A stretch of 64,000 bases of DNA, taken from assembly GCA_024235735.1 (NCBI GenBank), contig JACKLU010000002.1, positions 186,001-250,000 of the forward strand, given 5' to 3'. Shown here one piece after another: positions 44,944 to 54,345 of the stretch (positions are counted from its first letter, which is position 1; each line of letters begins with the position of its first letter). Source of the DNA: Burkholderiales bacterium (GTDB lineage: Bacteria > Pseudomonadota > Gammaproteobacteria > Burkholderiales > Nitrosomonadaceae). The translations under genes and the position numbers were made by a program. Below the pieces are notes generated by a model, which worked only from the letters and a program-made list of their open reading frames with translations, was not told the origin of the DNA and did no database searches.

Positions 44944-45666
44944 ATGAGTATTTTAAAAGCCGAAAATTTAAAAAAGCGTTATAAATCACGAACGGTTATT
45001 CATGATGTTTCTTTTGCATTGAACAGCGGGGAAGTGATTGGACTGCTCGGTCCTAATGGAGCCGGTAAAACAACTTGTTTCTACATGGTTGTCGGTTTGG
45101 TTCCTGTGGATCAAGGCGGCATCTTTATGGATGATCGTGATTTAAGCCGGTTACCCATGCATCAAAGAGCGCAAATGGGCTTAAGTTACCTGCCGCAGGA
45201 AGCTTCGATTTTCAGGCGACTGTCCGTTGAAGATAACATACTCGCCATACTTGAGTTGCACTGTAAAGACACCAATCAACTACAACAGCAGCTGGACAAC
45301 TTATTGCATGATCTGCAGATCAGTCACTTGCGTAGCAATCCTGCGATTAGCTTGTCCGGTGGAGAGCGTCGACGCGTTGAAATTGCACGCGCACTGGCCT
45401 CGCGGCCTCATTTTATATTGCTGGATGAACCTTTTGCGGGCGTTGATCCGATTGCAGTCATGGATATTCAGCGCGTGATTAAATTTCTGAAAGAAAGAAA
45501 TATAGGTGTTTTGATTACCGATCATAATGTTCGTGAAACGCTAGGTATCTGCGATCGTGCCTATATTATCAGTGATGGTGTGGTATTAGCACAAGGCAAG
45601 CCTGATGAAATCATTTATAATGAGCACGTCAGGAAGGTTTATTTGGGGGAGCATTTTCAGTTGTAA
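44944..45666 (+). CDS. lptB: LPS export ABC transporter ATPase LptB
   Basis: The ATPase that powers extraction of LPS by LptFG. Walker A is LLGPNGAGKTTCFYMVVG, the Q-loop is LSYLPQEASIFRRLSV, the signature is LSGGERRRVEIARAL, Walker B is FILLDEPFAGVDPIA and the H-loop is ITDHNVRETL. The start at 44944 gives 240 aa, the family length; an upstream in-frame ATG at 44824 lies inside lptA and is rejected. rpoN follows 54 bp downstream, the classic order. Confidence 0.96.
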   Translation: MSILKAENLKKRYKSRTVIHDVSFALNSGEVIGLLGPNGAGKTTCFYMVVGLVPVDQGGIFMDDRDLSRLPMHQRAQMGLSYLPQEASIFRRLSVEDNILAILELHCKDTNQLQQQLDNLLHDLQISHLRSNPAISLSGGERRRVEIARALASRPHFILLDEPFAGVDPIAVMDIQRVIKFLKERNIGVLITDHNVRETLGICDRAYIISDGVVLAQGKPDEIIYNEHVRKVYLGEHFQL

Positions 45667-45720
45667 AAAGTAGAATTGAGTTTTTTGCTTTAAACAACTA
45701 TTTCGCTGTTTCTTGAGACG

Positions 45721-47163
45721 ATGAAACCAACGCTCCAGTTAAAATTAGCGCAGCAACTTAATCTCACGCCGCAATTGCAGCAGTCGATTCGATTGTTGCA
45801 ACTCTCGTCAATTGAACTCAATCAAGAAATAGAACGTATTATTCAGGAAAATCCATTGCTGGAGCTGGACGATCACTGGAATGTGAAAGCGCATGATATG
45901 CCAAGATCCGAAGAATCGATTAAGGATGAAACGGAACCGGATCTGGTAATGAGCGATGAAAGTGCGTTCCAGATTGATGCAAACAGTAATGTTGATTGGT
46001 ATCAGGAAACCGGTTTTTCTTCTGCTTATGATGCACAGACACAGGACGAAGAGCACGAGATGCCGCAATTGGCTGTAGATCCCCCTAGTCTAAGAATACA
46101 TCTCACTCAGCAAATCAGTCTGAGCCAGATAACCGAGAAAGAAAAAAAGATTATCAGCGTGCTTGTTGACAGTTTGAACGATGACGGCTATTTGACACAA
46201 GATCTCGAAGAATTGCTTGAGTTGCTGCCAGAGGAATTGGGCCTTACCAGCGAGGATCTGAGTCATGCACTCTCTATCCTGCAACAGCTTGATCCACCAG
46301 GCGTGGGCGCACGCGATCTGAAGGAGTGTCTTTTGTTGCAGTTAAAATCAATGTCATACGATACTCCGCATCGTGAGCTTGCGATAAAAGTTGTTACACG
46401 GCATCTCAATGTGCTGGCTTCTCACGATTATGTTGTTATCAAGCGGATTCTTAAATGCGATGATCACACCCTGCGCGCAGTACAAAAATTAATAGTAAAC
46501 CTGAATCCGCGTCCGGGAGCGGATTTTTCTGCCTCAAGTACGCGTTATGTTATACCAGACGTCATTGTTAACAAAATAAATGGCGTCTGGACGGCGAATC
46601 TAAACAGAGATGCGATGCCGCGCCTTAATATCAACCGTTTCTACGCGAACATACTTGGTCAGAAAGGTGAGGAGACATCACATGAATTATCCAATCAACT
46701 CAACGAAGCCAAGTGGTTGATTAAAAATCTTCAACAACGCGCCAGCACCATACTTAATGTATCTAACGCTATCGTTGAGCGGCAGCAGCAATTTTTTGAA
46801 CATGGTGAGATTGCCATGCGGCCTCTGGTGTTACGTGAAATAGCCGAGTCTGTTGGTTTGCATGAATCGACTATTTCACGTGTGACTACACAGAAATTCA
46901 TGCATACGCCGCGTGGTATTTTCGAGCTTAAATATTTTTTTGGCAGCCATGTCACCACGGATGCAGGCGGGGCTTGCTCGGCAACGGCTATCCGTGCGTT
47001 AATCAAGCAGCTTGTTCAAAAAGAAAATCCCAGAAAGCCGCTAAGTGACAATAAGATTGCCAGCCTCATGGAAGAACAGGGTATTGTCGTTGCACGCAGG
47101 ACAATCGCCAAATATCGCGAATCGTTACAAATACCTCCGGCAAATCTACGCAAATCTTTATAA
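45721..47163 (+). CDS. rpoN: RNA polymerase sigma-54 factor
   Basis: Sigma-54 recognises -24/-12 promoters and needs enhancer-binding activators. The N-terminal glutamine-rich region I (LAQQLNLTPQLQQSIRLLQL) is followed by an acidic region II, the core-binding region (LDPPGVGARDLKECLLLQLK) and a helix-turn-helix (VGLHESTISRVTTQKFM). The RpoN box ARRTIAKYRESL lies near the C terminus. Length 480 aa. It is followed by hpf, ptsN and hprK, the usual rpoN neighbourhood in betaproteobacteria. Confidence 0.97.
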   Translation: MKPTLQLKLAQQLNLTPQLQQSIRLLQLSSIELNQEIERIIQENPLLELDDHWNVKAHDMPRSEESIKDETEPDLVMSDESAFQIDANSNVDWYQETGFSSAYDAQTQDEEHEMPQLAVDPPSLRIHLTQQISLSQITEKEKKIISVLVDSLNDDGYLTQDLEELLELLPEELGLTSEDLSHALSILQQLDPPGVGARDLKECLLLQLKSMSYDTPHRELAIKVVTRHLNVLASHDYVVIKRILKCDDHTLRAVQKLIVNLNPRPGADFSASSTRYVIPDVIVNKINGVWTANLNRDAMPRLNINRFYANILGQKGEETSHELSNQLNEAKWLIKNLQQRASTILNVSNAIVERQQQFFEHGEIAMRPLVLREIAESVGLHESTISRVTTQKFMHTPRGIFELKYFFGSHVTTDAGGACSATAIRALIKQLVQKENPRKPLSDNKIASLMEEQGIVVARRTIAKYRESLQIPPANLRKSL

Positions 47164-47182
47164 CCAAAACAAAGGAATGAAT

Positions 47183-47506
47183 ATGAATCTAAAACTTACA
47201 GGTAATCATGTCGAAGTAACACCAGCAATGCGTGATTATGTCACTTCAAAAATCAGCAAAATTACGCGTCACTTTGACCATGTTATTGATGTAAATGTGA
47301 TTCTGTCCGTTGAAAAACATAAACAAAAAGCGGAAGCGAATTTGCATGTGCGTGGAAAGGATATTTTCGTTGAAGCAGATGGCACCGATATGTACGCATC
47401 AATCGACAGTCTGGTTGATAAACTGGATCGTCAGGTTCTCAAACATAAGGAAAAAAATCTTGAGAAAAGAAATCACGGTTCTTTAAAGGATCAGGAACCT
47501 GAATAA
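47183..47506 (+). CDS. hpf: Ribosome hibernation promoting factor (short HPF/YfiA family)
   Basis: A small ribosome-associated protein of 107 aa that inactivates 70S ribosomes in slow growth. Family features are LTGNHVEVTPAMRDYVTSKI, the KKH-like basic helix and the GKDIFVEADGTDMYASIDSL region. The start at 47183 has AAAGGA 6 bp upstream; an in-frame ATG at 47177 is too close to it. It sits between rpoN and ptsN, as in E. coli (yhbH). Confidence 0.94.
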   Translation: MNLKLTGNHVEVTPAMRDYVTSKISKITRHFDHVIDVNVILSVEKHKQKAEANLHVRGKDIFVEADGTDMYASIDSLVDKLDRQVLKHKEKNLEKRNHGSLKDQEPE

Positions 47507-47556
47507 TTCCGCCAAAGGCTTTTCCCGATCGGGTTTTACAATTTCAAAGTTTCATT

Positions 47557-48024
47557 ATGAACCACATTTCACAACTATTGCCGCCGTCGAATGTCATCAT
47601 TGATCTTGACGTCGCAAGCAAAAAACGTGTATTTGAACAGGCCGGGTTATTATTTGAGAATACATTTCAAATTGCCCGAAACCAGGTCTTTGACAGTTTG
47701 TTTGCACGGGAAAAATTGGGATCAACCGGTTTGGGGCAAGGCGTTGCGATTCCTCACGGACGCATAAAAGGGCTGCGTGAAGCTGTCGCAGCTCTGGTCA
47801 GAATGAAAGAGGCTATTCCTTTTGATGCGCCTGATGGGCAGCCGGTCAATATAGCTTGTATATTGCTGGTTCCAGAAAAAGCGACTGATCAGCATTTGCA
47901 GATTCTGAGCGAGCTGGCGCAGATGTTCAGCGATAAAAAGTTTCGGGAAAGTATTCTGAATAGCAAAGATGCCAAAGAGATTCACAAGTTGATTACAGAC
48001 TGGGTACCCAATGTCTCAAATTAG
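47557..48024 (+). CDS. ptsN: PTS IIA-like nitrogen regulatory protein PtsN
   Basis: EIIA-Ntr is a regulatory phosphocarrier, not a sugar transporter part. The 155-aa protein shows the family sequence REKLGSTGLGQGVAIPHGRI, with the phosphorylated His in IPHGR (residue about 68), and FDAPDGQPVNIACILLVPEK. It overlaps hprK by 14 bp, indicating coupled translation and a functional link with HPr phosphorylation. The matching EI-Ntr and HPr genes are not in the window. Confidence 0.95.
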   Translation: MNHISQLLPPSNVIIDLDVASKKRVFEQAGLLFENTFQIARNQVFDSLFAREKLGSTGLGQGVAIPHGRIKGLREAVAALVRMKEAIPFDAPDGQPVNIACILLVPEKATDQHLQILSELAQMFSDKKFRESILNSKDAKEIHKLITDWVPNVSN

Positions 48025-48976
48025 TATTACAGAACTTTTTGATTACAAAAAGGAGAAACTCAAACTTACCTGGGTTGCCGGTCATGATAATCAAAATAAG
48101 ATGCTGAGTAATGATCGCATCGCGCAGTCCAATCAGGGCATGATCGGTCATCTTAACTTTATTCATCCGAACTGGATACAGGTACTCAGCAGTAATGAAG
48201 TCAATTACCTTAACAATCTAGACAAAGAAGTTCTCGAGAAAAATCTTGATTCGCTCAAACAAAGTAATCTTGCATGTCTTATCGTGGCTGATGACGCTAA
48301 AGCACCTGACGCGCTTTGCGTCATGGCGGATGAAACGCACACGCCGCTGCTGTGTTCGCCCTTTACCAGCGTTGAGGTTATCTGGTTATTACGGTCTCAT
48401 CTCGGACGTGTTCTGGCGCCGTCCTGTTCTCTGCACGGTGTGCTTCTCGATGTTCTAGGTATGGGTGTGATGATTACCGGAGAAAGTGGTGTTGGCAAAA
48501 GTGAGCTTGCATTGGAGCTCATCAGCAGAGGACATGGACTGGTTGCCGATGATGTCGTTGAATTACGTCGTATCGCACCTGAAACCCTTGAAGGAAGGTG
48601 TCCGCCAATTCTTCGCGATTATCTTGAAGTACGTGGTTTGGGCATGCTGAATATTCGGACTATTTTTGGCGAAACCGCCGTGCGTCGCTATAAAAATATG
48701 AAATTGATTGTTCATTTGCAGAACACAACGCCAGCAGAAACCAGACAACTGGAGCGGCTTCCGATCAGTAATCTGACTGAAACGATCATGAATGTCGACA
48801 TACCTAAAGTTATTATTCCAGTTGCTGCTGGCCGCAATCTGGCCGTGCTGGTTGAAGCTGCGGTGCGAAATTACGTCCTTCAGCTGCGCGGTATCGACAG
48901 TACGAAAGAGTTTATCGAGCGGCACGAACAGGTCATGGGAAGTCAGGCCATGGATTTTTCTGGAAAAGAGTCGTGA
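48011..48976 (+). CDS. hprK: HPr kinase/phosphorylase
   Basis: A bifunctional enzyme that phosphorylates and dephosphorylates a serine of HPr. The P-loop is ITGESGVGKSELALELI, followed by HGLVADDVVELRRIA, and the HprK signature EVRGLGMLNIRTIFGETAV is complete. Length 321 aa. In proteobacteria it is typically linked to PtsN as a regulatory, non-transport PTS. rapZ, which often follows, is absent; ubiX comes next after a 54-bp gap. Confidence 0.96.
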   Translation: MSQISITELFDYKKEKLKLTWVAGHDNQNKMLSNDRIAQSNQGMIGHLNFIHPNWIQVLSSNEVNYLNNLDKEVLEKNLDSLKQSNLACLIVADDAKAPDALCVMADETHTPLLCSPFTSVEVIWLLRSHLGRVLAPSCSLHGVLLDVLGMGVMITGESGVGKSELALELISRGHGLVADDVVELRRIAPETLEGRCPPILRDYLEVRGLGMLNIRTIFGETAVRRYKNMKLIVHLQNTTPAETRQLERLPISNLTETIMNVDIPKVIIPVAAGRNLAVLVEAAVRNYVLQLRGIDSTKEFIERHEQVMGSQAMDFSGKES

Positions 48977-49030
48977 TTCAATGCAAAAGCAAGTCGATGC
49001 ATCATATTACCAGGCCAGCGTACCGGCCTA

Positions 49031-49675
49031 ATGAATAAGCCAAAGACAATCACGCTGGCACTTACTGGCGCATCCGGCATGCCTTATGGTATACGGTTGC
49101 TGGAAATGCTGTTGCGTGCTAATCAGCATGTCTATTTGCTTTATTCCAAAGCAGCCCGAATCGTGGCGCAGCAGGAACTCAATCTATCGTTGCCCTCCCG
49201 GTCGAGAGATGCGGAATCATTCTTCAATCAATTTTTCGAGATTCCTGCGGGACAATTACAGGTTTTCGGGCGTGAGGCCTGGTTTTCACCTGTTGCTTCC
49301 GGTACAAATCGCGCCGATGCCATGGTTGTATGCCCATGTACCATGAATACGCTCGCTGCAATCGCATCCGGTATGAGTCAGAATCTAATCGAAAGAGCTG
49401 CCGATGTCATGTTGAAAGAGCAACGGCAACTTATTCTGGTTCCGCGTGAAACACCTTTTTCAACGATTCATCTGGAAAATATGCTCAAATTGTCCAGAAT
49501 TGGTGTTGTCATTATGCCGGCCAATCCAGGTTTTTACCATCATCCGGAAACGCTGCAGCAGGTCATTGATTTTATTGTAGCAAGAGTTCTTGACCATCTC
49601 CAGATTGAGCATCAGCTGGTGTCACGCTGGGGCGAGGGAAACGCAACATTAACCGGCTATAGTCATTGCGATTAG
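49031..49675 (+). CDS. ubiX: Flavin prenyltransferase UbiX
   Basis: UbiX makes prenylated FMN, the cofactor for the UbiD decarboxylase in ubiquinone synthesis. It has the Rossmann-like N terminus LALTGASGMPYGIRLLEML and the conserved VVCPCTMNTLAAIASGMSQN. The C-terminal RETPFSTIHLENMLKLSRIG and MPANPGFYHHPETL match the family. Length is 214 aa. The ATG overlaps the stop of a 16-codon frame (48981-49031) whose reality is doubtful. Confidence 0.95.
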   Translation: MNKPKTITLALTGASGMPYGIRLLEMLLRANQHVYLLYSKAARIVAQQELNLSLPSRSRDAESFFNQFFEIPAGQLQVFGREAWFSPVASGTNRADAMVVCPCTMNTLAAIASGMSQNLIERAADVMLKEQRQLILVPRETPFSTIHLENMLKLSRIGVVIMPANPGFYHHPETLQQVIDFIVARVLDHLQIEHQLVSRWGEGNATLTGYSHCD

Positions 49676-49691
49676 TATCCGGAGATGAAAA

Positions 49692-50372
49692 CTACTGCGC
49701 TTGCTGTGCTGCGCGGATCGCCTCAAGATTGGCAATGGCTTCTTCATTACCTTGCGCAGCTGCTTTCTCAAACCATTCAATAGCCTTCTGCTCATCCCGG
49801 TCAACACCTTCGCCGGTAAAATAGAGAGCGCCCAGATTGTTCTGTGCATCGACGTGTCCTTGCTCAGCCGCCTTCTTGAATAACACCACGGCTTCGGCCA
49901 TATCCTGAGGAACACCTTCCCCGTTGGCATATAGTAATCCGAGATTAAACTGCGCGTCAGCATAGCCTTGTTCGGCCGCACGATAAAACCAGCCAGCGGC
50001 CAATTCGGGATCATTGTCGAGTACATGTCCTGTCACTGTCTTGGATACGGCTTCACCGGTATAGTACATTACGCCCAGATTTGTTTGAGCTTCAGGATCA
50101 CCATCTTTTGCTTTTGCAAGTAACGCCTGAAATTTTTCTCCTGGTGTCGGGCCCTCATCGGTGTTTCCAGGTAGTATCTGCTCTCTGAGCTCAGCTACTT
50201 CTTCCGCTGTCATTCCTTCACTCAAGAAAGCGGGTAGTTCATCGATGCGTGTGACTTCATTTATTGTCTGTGACGACGAATCTGTTACTGTATTATTACT
50301 CGATGTATCTTCGCCGCACCCTGACGCTACTATGAGTGATGCAGCGAGCAATAAGGCAGTTCGTACTTTCAT
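49692..50372 (-). CDS. Sel1-repeat lipoprotein
   Basis: A predicted secreted or outer-membrane lipoprotein of 226 aa. The signal peptide ends in the lipobox VASGC (Cys19). A serine/threonine-rich linker is followed by three Sel1-type TPR-like repeats, recognisable by the recurring pattern DAQFNLGLLYANGEGVPQD and DAQNNLGALYFTGEGVDRDE with AAEQG between them. Such repeats mediate protein contacts; the partner is unknown. It is minus-strand and lies downstream of the ankyrin gene on the same strand, possibly co-transcribed. Confidence 0.88.
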   Translation of the reverse strand: MKVRTALLLAASLIVASGCGEDTSSNNTVTDSSSQTINEVTRIDELPAFLSEGMTAEEVAELREQILPGNTDEGPTPGEKFQALLAKAKDGDPEAQTNLGVMYYTGEAVSKTVTGHVLDNDPELAAGWFYRAAEQGYADAQFNLGLLYANGEGVPQDMAEAVVLFKKAAEQGHVDAQNNLGALYFTGEGVDRDEQKAIEWFEKAAAQGNEEAIANLEAIRAAQQAQ

Positions 50373-50488
50373 TTGTGATCTATTCCTTTGAATTGAGTGG
50401 ATGAATTATAAGGCGGATTTGTATAGCTTTAATATAAACTTTTTTCAAGATCTTGAGCAGATTCCAGGGAAGCTTTTCTTATTTTCGG

Positions 50489-51271
50489 TTAACGTGCACC
50501 CGCTTTTTTCAGCATTTCCACCACTTCGCCATGACGGTATGCATTGGCAAGTGTTAGCGCCGTGGCGCCGTTGCTGGCTTTGATATTCAGATCCGCATTG
50601 GCCGCCAGCAATACGTAAACAACGCTTAAATGACCGTGTTGTGCGGCAAGCATCAGCGGTGTCGCGCCATGTTCGAGCTGAGCATTGACGGCAGCACCTG
50701 CTTCGATTAATTTGTGTGCAGCCATTTGATGACCGCCGCGCGCCGCAAGCATTAATGCGGTCATTCCGTCAGCTCTTCTGGCTTCCAAGTCAGCATGCGC
50801 TGATATCAGTAAATCCATGACTTCTCTCCGGTTTCGCTTGGCTGCAAGAATAAGCGCTGTTTCGTTTGTTTCACTGGCTGTAGCATTAACTTCCGCGCCC
50901 AGCGAGAGCAATAGCTCGACCAGATTCGCGCGACCGTCACGGGCTGCCTGGATCATTACGGTGTAGCCGTTATCGCCACGAAAATTTGCATCGCCGCCTC
51001 TATCCAACAGCAATTGTACTATTGGTTTGCTGCCTTTCTTGATGCCTGCAAACAATGCGGCATTGATGGTTGCGGGGGGTAATGCATGTTCTGTTTCGAG
51101 TATTCTTCTAACCATTGGTAAATTGCCCTTTTCTGCGGCAATTATCAATTGATCATCTATTTTTTCAAGATCTTCCGCTTGAACAACGGTCCCCCAGAAA
51201 AGCAAAACAAGCAAATATCCAAGGTAGCTTGCTGCTTTGAAGTAATTTATTTTTATTCGAAAATTAGACAT
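50489..51271 (-). CDS. Ankyrin repeat protein, exported
   Basis: A 260-aa protein with a signal peptide (AASYLGYLLVLLFWGTVVQA) followed by about six to seven ankyrin repeats. The repeats read as TALILAAKRNRREVMDLLIS, MTALMLAARGGHQMAAHKLI, ATPLMLAAQHGHLSVVYVLL and ATALTLANAYRHGEVVEMLK. The protein should be periplasmic and act as a binding scaffold. Neighbouring repeat proteins (Sel1, ankyrin) on the same strand suggest a shared envelope role, which is inference only. Confidence 0.88.
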   Translation of the reverse strand: MSNFRIKINYFKAASYLGYLLVLLFWGTVVQAEDLEKIDDQLIIAAEKGNLPMVRRILETEHALPPATINAALFAGIKKGSKPIVQLLLDRGGDANFRGDNGYTVMIQAARDGRANLVELLLSLGAEVNATASETNETALILAAKRNRREVMDLLISAHADLEARRADGMTALMLAARGGHQMAAHKLIEAGAAVNAQLEHGATPLMLAAQHGHLSVVYVLLAANADLNIKASNGATALTLANAYRHGEVVEMLKKAGAR

Positions 51272-51630
51272 TTTCAGTGCTCTCCCAATAAATTTTAAAA
51301 CCGATCATCTGTAGTTTGCCCTAAGACAGCGTTTTTGATACGTTTAACTATCTAACGAAGAAAGAAATATTTCGGAATATTCAATGTGTTTTCCGTTTCA
51401 GGAAGATGTGGAAATGGGGCAATTTCATGTGTTTTCATGTGGACAAGACATCTGAATCTGATGTGATTAAGGTTGCTCTGCAATCGATAAAATCCGACTA
51501 CGTTATAATCACATTCGTACCTGCATGATGCGTTTAATTCGATATACTCAGTCTGCTGCAGTTTGTTTCGGGATATACTGCACAGACATCAGCATCTAAC
51601 AGAGAATTCCGATTCTATCAAAGAAAATTA
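51272..51630. other. Gene-free divergent region between the ankyrin gene and ubiH-like gene
   Basis: No gene or RNA is recognised. A TATAAT at 51504-51509 could be the -10 of a promoter for the monooxygenase gene, but no good -35 is seen 17 bp upstream. TTTCATGTG and TTTTCATGTGG form a short tandem-like repeat near 51421-51443. Confidence 0.35.
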
Positions 51631-52806
51631 ATGAGTGATAAGAATTACGATATTGCAATTATAGGGGGCGGACCCGTCGGTATGGCGCTGGCGTTGGCGC
51701 TTCGACTGAGCGGCTTATCCATTCTACTCCTGGAAGCGCGTGGTCTACCGGAAAAAGTGGATGATATCAGGCCTTTGGCTTTGTCGCACGGTAGTTACCT
51801 GATTCTTAATCGATTGGGAGCCTGGCGGAAGCTACCAAGGTCGACGCTGATCGATACCATTCATATTTCAAACAAAGGTTACCTTGGACGCACAGTACTT
51901 ACGACACAGGATGCGGATGTTAGCGCGCTGGGTCATGTGGTTAACTACTTTGATTTATTCCATGCATTGTTTGAAACCACTTTGGAAACGCAGATAGACT
52001 ATCAGACAGGCGCTATCGTCAATACATTCTCAACTGATGAACAGCTTGGATACTTGAGTTACACGCAAAGTGATGGTGTCGAAAAAAAAATCTCGGCTAA
52101 ACTGTTAATTCTGGCAGATGGTGGCCGCCTGGGTAATTTGATCGAAGACATCAGTTATCAGACTGTTGAATATGATCAGTGGGCAATCACTGCTAATATT
52201 CAGGCCGAAACGCGGCAAACCGGTATTGCATATGAACGTTTTACATCGGATGGTCCTATAGCTTTGTTACCATCCGGGGATGATTTCTCCCTGGTGTGGA
52301 CGGCATCCTCGGAAGCGGCAAAAGAAATTTTGATGTTACCTGATGAGCAGTTTCTCGGACGTTTGCATGATCATTTTGGCGACCGGTTGGGAAAATTCAT
52401 CCACACGGGTAAACGCTCCGGTTTCCCATTGGTGCTTAAATACGCGACATCAAACATTTCACAGCGTATTGCTTTAGTGGGTAATGCGGCGCAGACCCTT
52501 CATCCTGTTGCCGGGCAAGGTTTTAATCTAGGGCTTCGGGATGCCTATGAGCTGGCGCAAATCATTCAGGACACTTTGTCTGAGCACAAAGAAATCGGCA
52601 CCCCGGGCATGTTGAAACAATTCCGGGAAAAACGCCGTCTCGATAGCAGTGGAGGACGTGTTTTTACGGATACACTCGTAAAATTATTTTCCAACGACAT
52701 TCCGCTGATCAGGCACTTATGCGGTGCTGGCCTTATCGTACTGGATAATTTGCCGTTCGTTAAGCGTTTTGTGGCGCGCCGCATGATATTCGGTGCGCGA
52801 GGTTAA
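51631..52806 (+). CDS. ubiH: FAD-dependent UbiH/UbiF/VisC family hydroxylase
   Basis: A flavoprotein monooxygenase of the ubiquinone ring-hydroxylase family, 391 aa. The N-terminal FAD-binding motif is IAIIGGGPVGMALALALRLS. The second motif is LILADGGRLGNL, with an A-D-G variant of the DG motif. The third is IALVGNAAQTLHPVAGQGFNLGLRDAYELAQ. The subfamily (UbiH, UbiF, UbiL or UbiM) cannot be fixed by eye; UbiH-type C-5/C-6 hydroxylation is my best guess. UbiX at 49 kb works in the same pathway. Confidence 0.85.
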   Translation: MSDKNYDIAIIGGGPVGMALALALRLSGLSILLLEARGLPEKVDDIRPLALSHGSYLILNRLGAWRKLPRSTLIDTIHISNKGYLGRTVLTTQDADVSALGHVVNYFDLFHALFETTLETQIDYQTGAIVNTFSTDEQLGYLSYTQSDGVEKKISAKLLILADGGRLGNLIEDISYQTVEYDQWAITANIQAETRQTGIAYERFTSDGPIALLPSGDDFSLVWTASSEAAKEILMLPDEQFLGRLHDHFGDRLGKFIHTGKRSGFPLVLKYATSNISQRIALVGNAAQTLHPVAGQGFNLGLRDAYELAQIIQDTLSEHKEIGTPGMLKQFREKRRLDSSGGRVFTDTLVKLFSNDIPLIRHLCGAGLIVLDNLPFVKRFVARRMIFGARG

Positions 52807-52956
52807 CTACGTCTTTCATTCATTTTTTTGCGCACAGAAATTTTATCTTTATATAATATCGGAAATTGAATGACAGAAGACTACTCCTGAATATCACGCT
52901 TTTACGATCTGTAGCAGCAAACGCAGAAGTTGCGGAATTCATATATAACACTACGG

Positions 52957-53042
52957 ATTGCACCTCAAAACCCGCATCATTGTTTTTTCGCAGTGGAAGA
53001 AAGGTTGATCAAGGGTTGTAACTATCGGATTTGAGGTGCGAT
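52957..53042. repeat. Inverted repeat upstream of dusB
   Basis: The sequence near 52957 (ATTGCACCTCAAAACC) and the reverse complement of that ending near 53042 (ATCGCACCTCAAATCC) match at 14 of 16 bases, with about 54 bp between. It could be a small MITE or REP-type element, or a cruciform-forming regulatory site before the dusB-fis operon, 41 bp from the dusB start. Confidence 0.5.
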
Positions 53043-53082
53043 AGACATAAAATTTTTTTGATTGTAAAAATCTCCATATTGC

Positions 53083-54099
53083 ATGCAAATCGGTAATCAC
53101 ATACTTAAAAACAAACTGATTGTTGCGCCGATGGCAGGTGTTACCGATCGGCCCTTCAGGCAGTTATGCAAAAAAATGGGCGCAGGTATGGCTGTATCCG
53201 AAATGGTGTCCAGCAATTCATTATTATGGGGTTCCGAGAAAACACAACGCCGCGCCAACCACGATGGGGAAGTATCGCCGGTATCTGTTCAAATTGCGGG
53301 CGCAGATCCGGATATGTTGGCGGCCGCGGCAAAATACAACGTTGCTCAGGGTGCTCAAATTATCGATATCAATATGGGATGTCCCGCCAAAAAAATATGT
53401 AATGTCATGGCTGGTTCGGCATTACTGAAAGATGAAAAACTGGTTGAGAAGATTTTGTACGCAGTTGTCAGGTCTGTTGATATTCCGGTAACGCTCAAGA
53501 TCAGAACTGGCTGGGATCAGCACAACAAAAATGCTTTGGCTGTAGCCAGAATAGCCGAAGATTCAGGCATACAGGCACTGGCGATTCATGGACGCACGCG
53601 TGCTTGCGCGTACCGTGGAGATGCGGAATACAATACGATCGCCAGTGTCAAGGCAGCGGTAAAAATTCCTGTTATTGCCAATGGCGATATCACAACACCT
53701 GAAAAAGCCAAACAGGTACTAGAGTACACCAATGCCGATGCGATCATGATTGGCCGCGCGGCTCAGGGAAGACCCTGGATTTTCAGGGAAATCGATCATT
53801 TTTTGAATACCGGGAGACACCTGCCCCCACCGGAAGTTCGAGAAATACATACTGTTCTGATAAATCATCTGCATGATTTATATGCATTCTACGGTGAATA
53901 TGCCGGTGTGCGTATTGCGCGCAAGCACATCTCCTGGTACACCAAGGGGCTAGTCGGTTCTGCGGGTTTCCGGCATAAGATGAATCAATTGCAGACGTGC
54001 GATGAACAACTTGCCGAGACGATTGCATTCTTTGCGCAACTGGCTGATTGCAATACGCACTTACACTATATTCAGGAAGAGAAGGCCGCTACTGTATGA
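53083..54099 (+). CDS. dusB: tRNA-dihydrouridine synthase B
   Basis: A flavoenzyme that reduces specific uridines in tRNA D-loops. The TIM-barrel start is LIVAPMAGVTDRPFRQLCKK, the catalytic Cys is in DINMGCPAKKICN, and further signature parts are TLKIRTGWDQ, ALAIHGRTRACAYRGDAEY and ANGDITTPEKAKQVLEY with GRAAQGRPWIF. Length is 338 aa. It overlaps fis by ATGA, the same dusB-fis operon known from enterobacteria. Confidence 0.97.
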   Translation: MQIGNHILKNKLIVAPMAGVTDRPFRQLCKKMGAGMAVSEMVSSNSLLWGSEKTQRRANHDGEVSPVSVQIAGADPDMLAAAAKYNVAQGAQIIDINMGCPAKKICNVMAGSALLKDEKLVEKILYAVVRSVDIPVTLKIRTGWDQHNKNALAVARIAEDSGIQALAIHGRTRACAYRGDAEYNTIASVKAAVKIPVIANGDITTPEKAKQVLEYTNADAIMIGRAAQGRPWIFREIDHFLNTGRHLPPPEVREIHTVLINHLHDLYAFYGEYAGVRIARKHISWYTKGLVGSAGFRHKMNQLQTCDEQLAETIAFFAQLADCNTHLHYIQEEKAATV

Positions 54100-54344
54100 A
54101 TACAATCAATGAAAATGAAATTGCATGCTGTGTACGTAACTCCATTAATAAATATTTAAGCGATCTGGACGGCGAAAAGCCTGTTTGCATTCATGATATG
54201 GTGATTCTCAGCGTAGAAAAACCGCTTATTGAAGTTGTTCTGCAACATACGCAGGGTAATCAGACACTGGCAGCCGAACTGCTCGGCATCAACCGCAACA
54301 CGTTGCGACAGAAAATTAAACGTTATCAAATCAATAAGGTATAG
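54096..54344 (+). CDS. fis: DNA-binding protein Fis
   Basis: A small nucleoid-associated regulator of 82 aa. The C-terminal helix-turn-helix is clear: VVLQHTQGNQTLAAELLGIN followed by RNTLRQKIKRYQI. The N-terminal dimerisation part (ACCVRNSINKYLSDLDG) fits the betaproteobacterial Fis form. The start overlaps the dusB stop, and purH begins 1 bp after its stop, so fis level is tied to this operon. Confidence 0.95.
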   Translation: MNTINENEIACCVRNSINKYLSDLDGEKPVCIHDMVILSVEKPLIEVVLQHTQGNQTLAAELLGINRNTLRQKIKRYQINKV

Positions 54345-54345
54345 T

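Noticed and set aside
48981..49031. 16-codon frame between hprK and ubiX ending in a TAATG overlap
   Set aside because: Too short to support and no good ribosome binding site; possibly a coupling peptide but not demonstrable.
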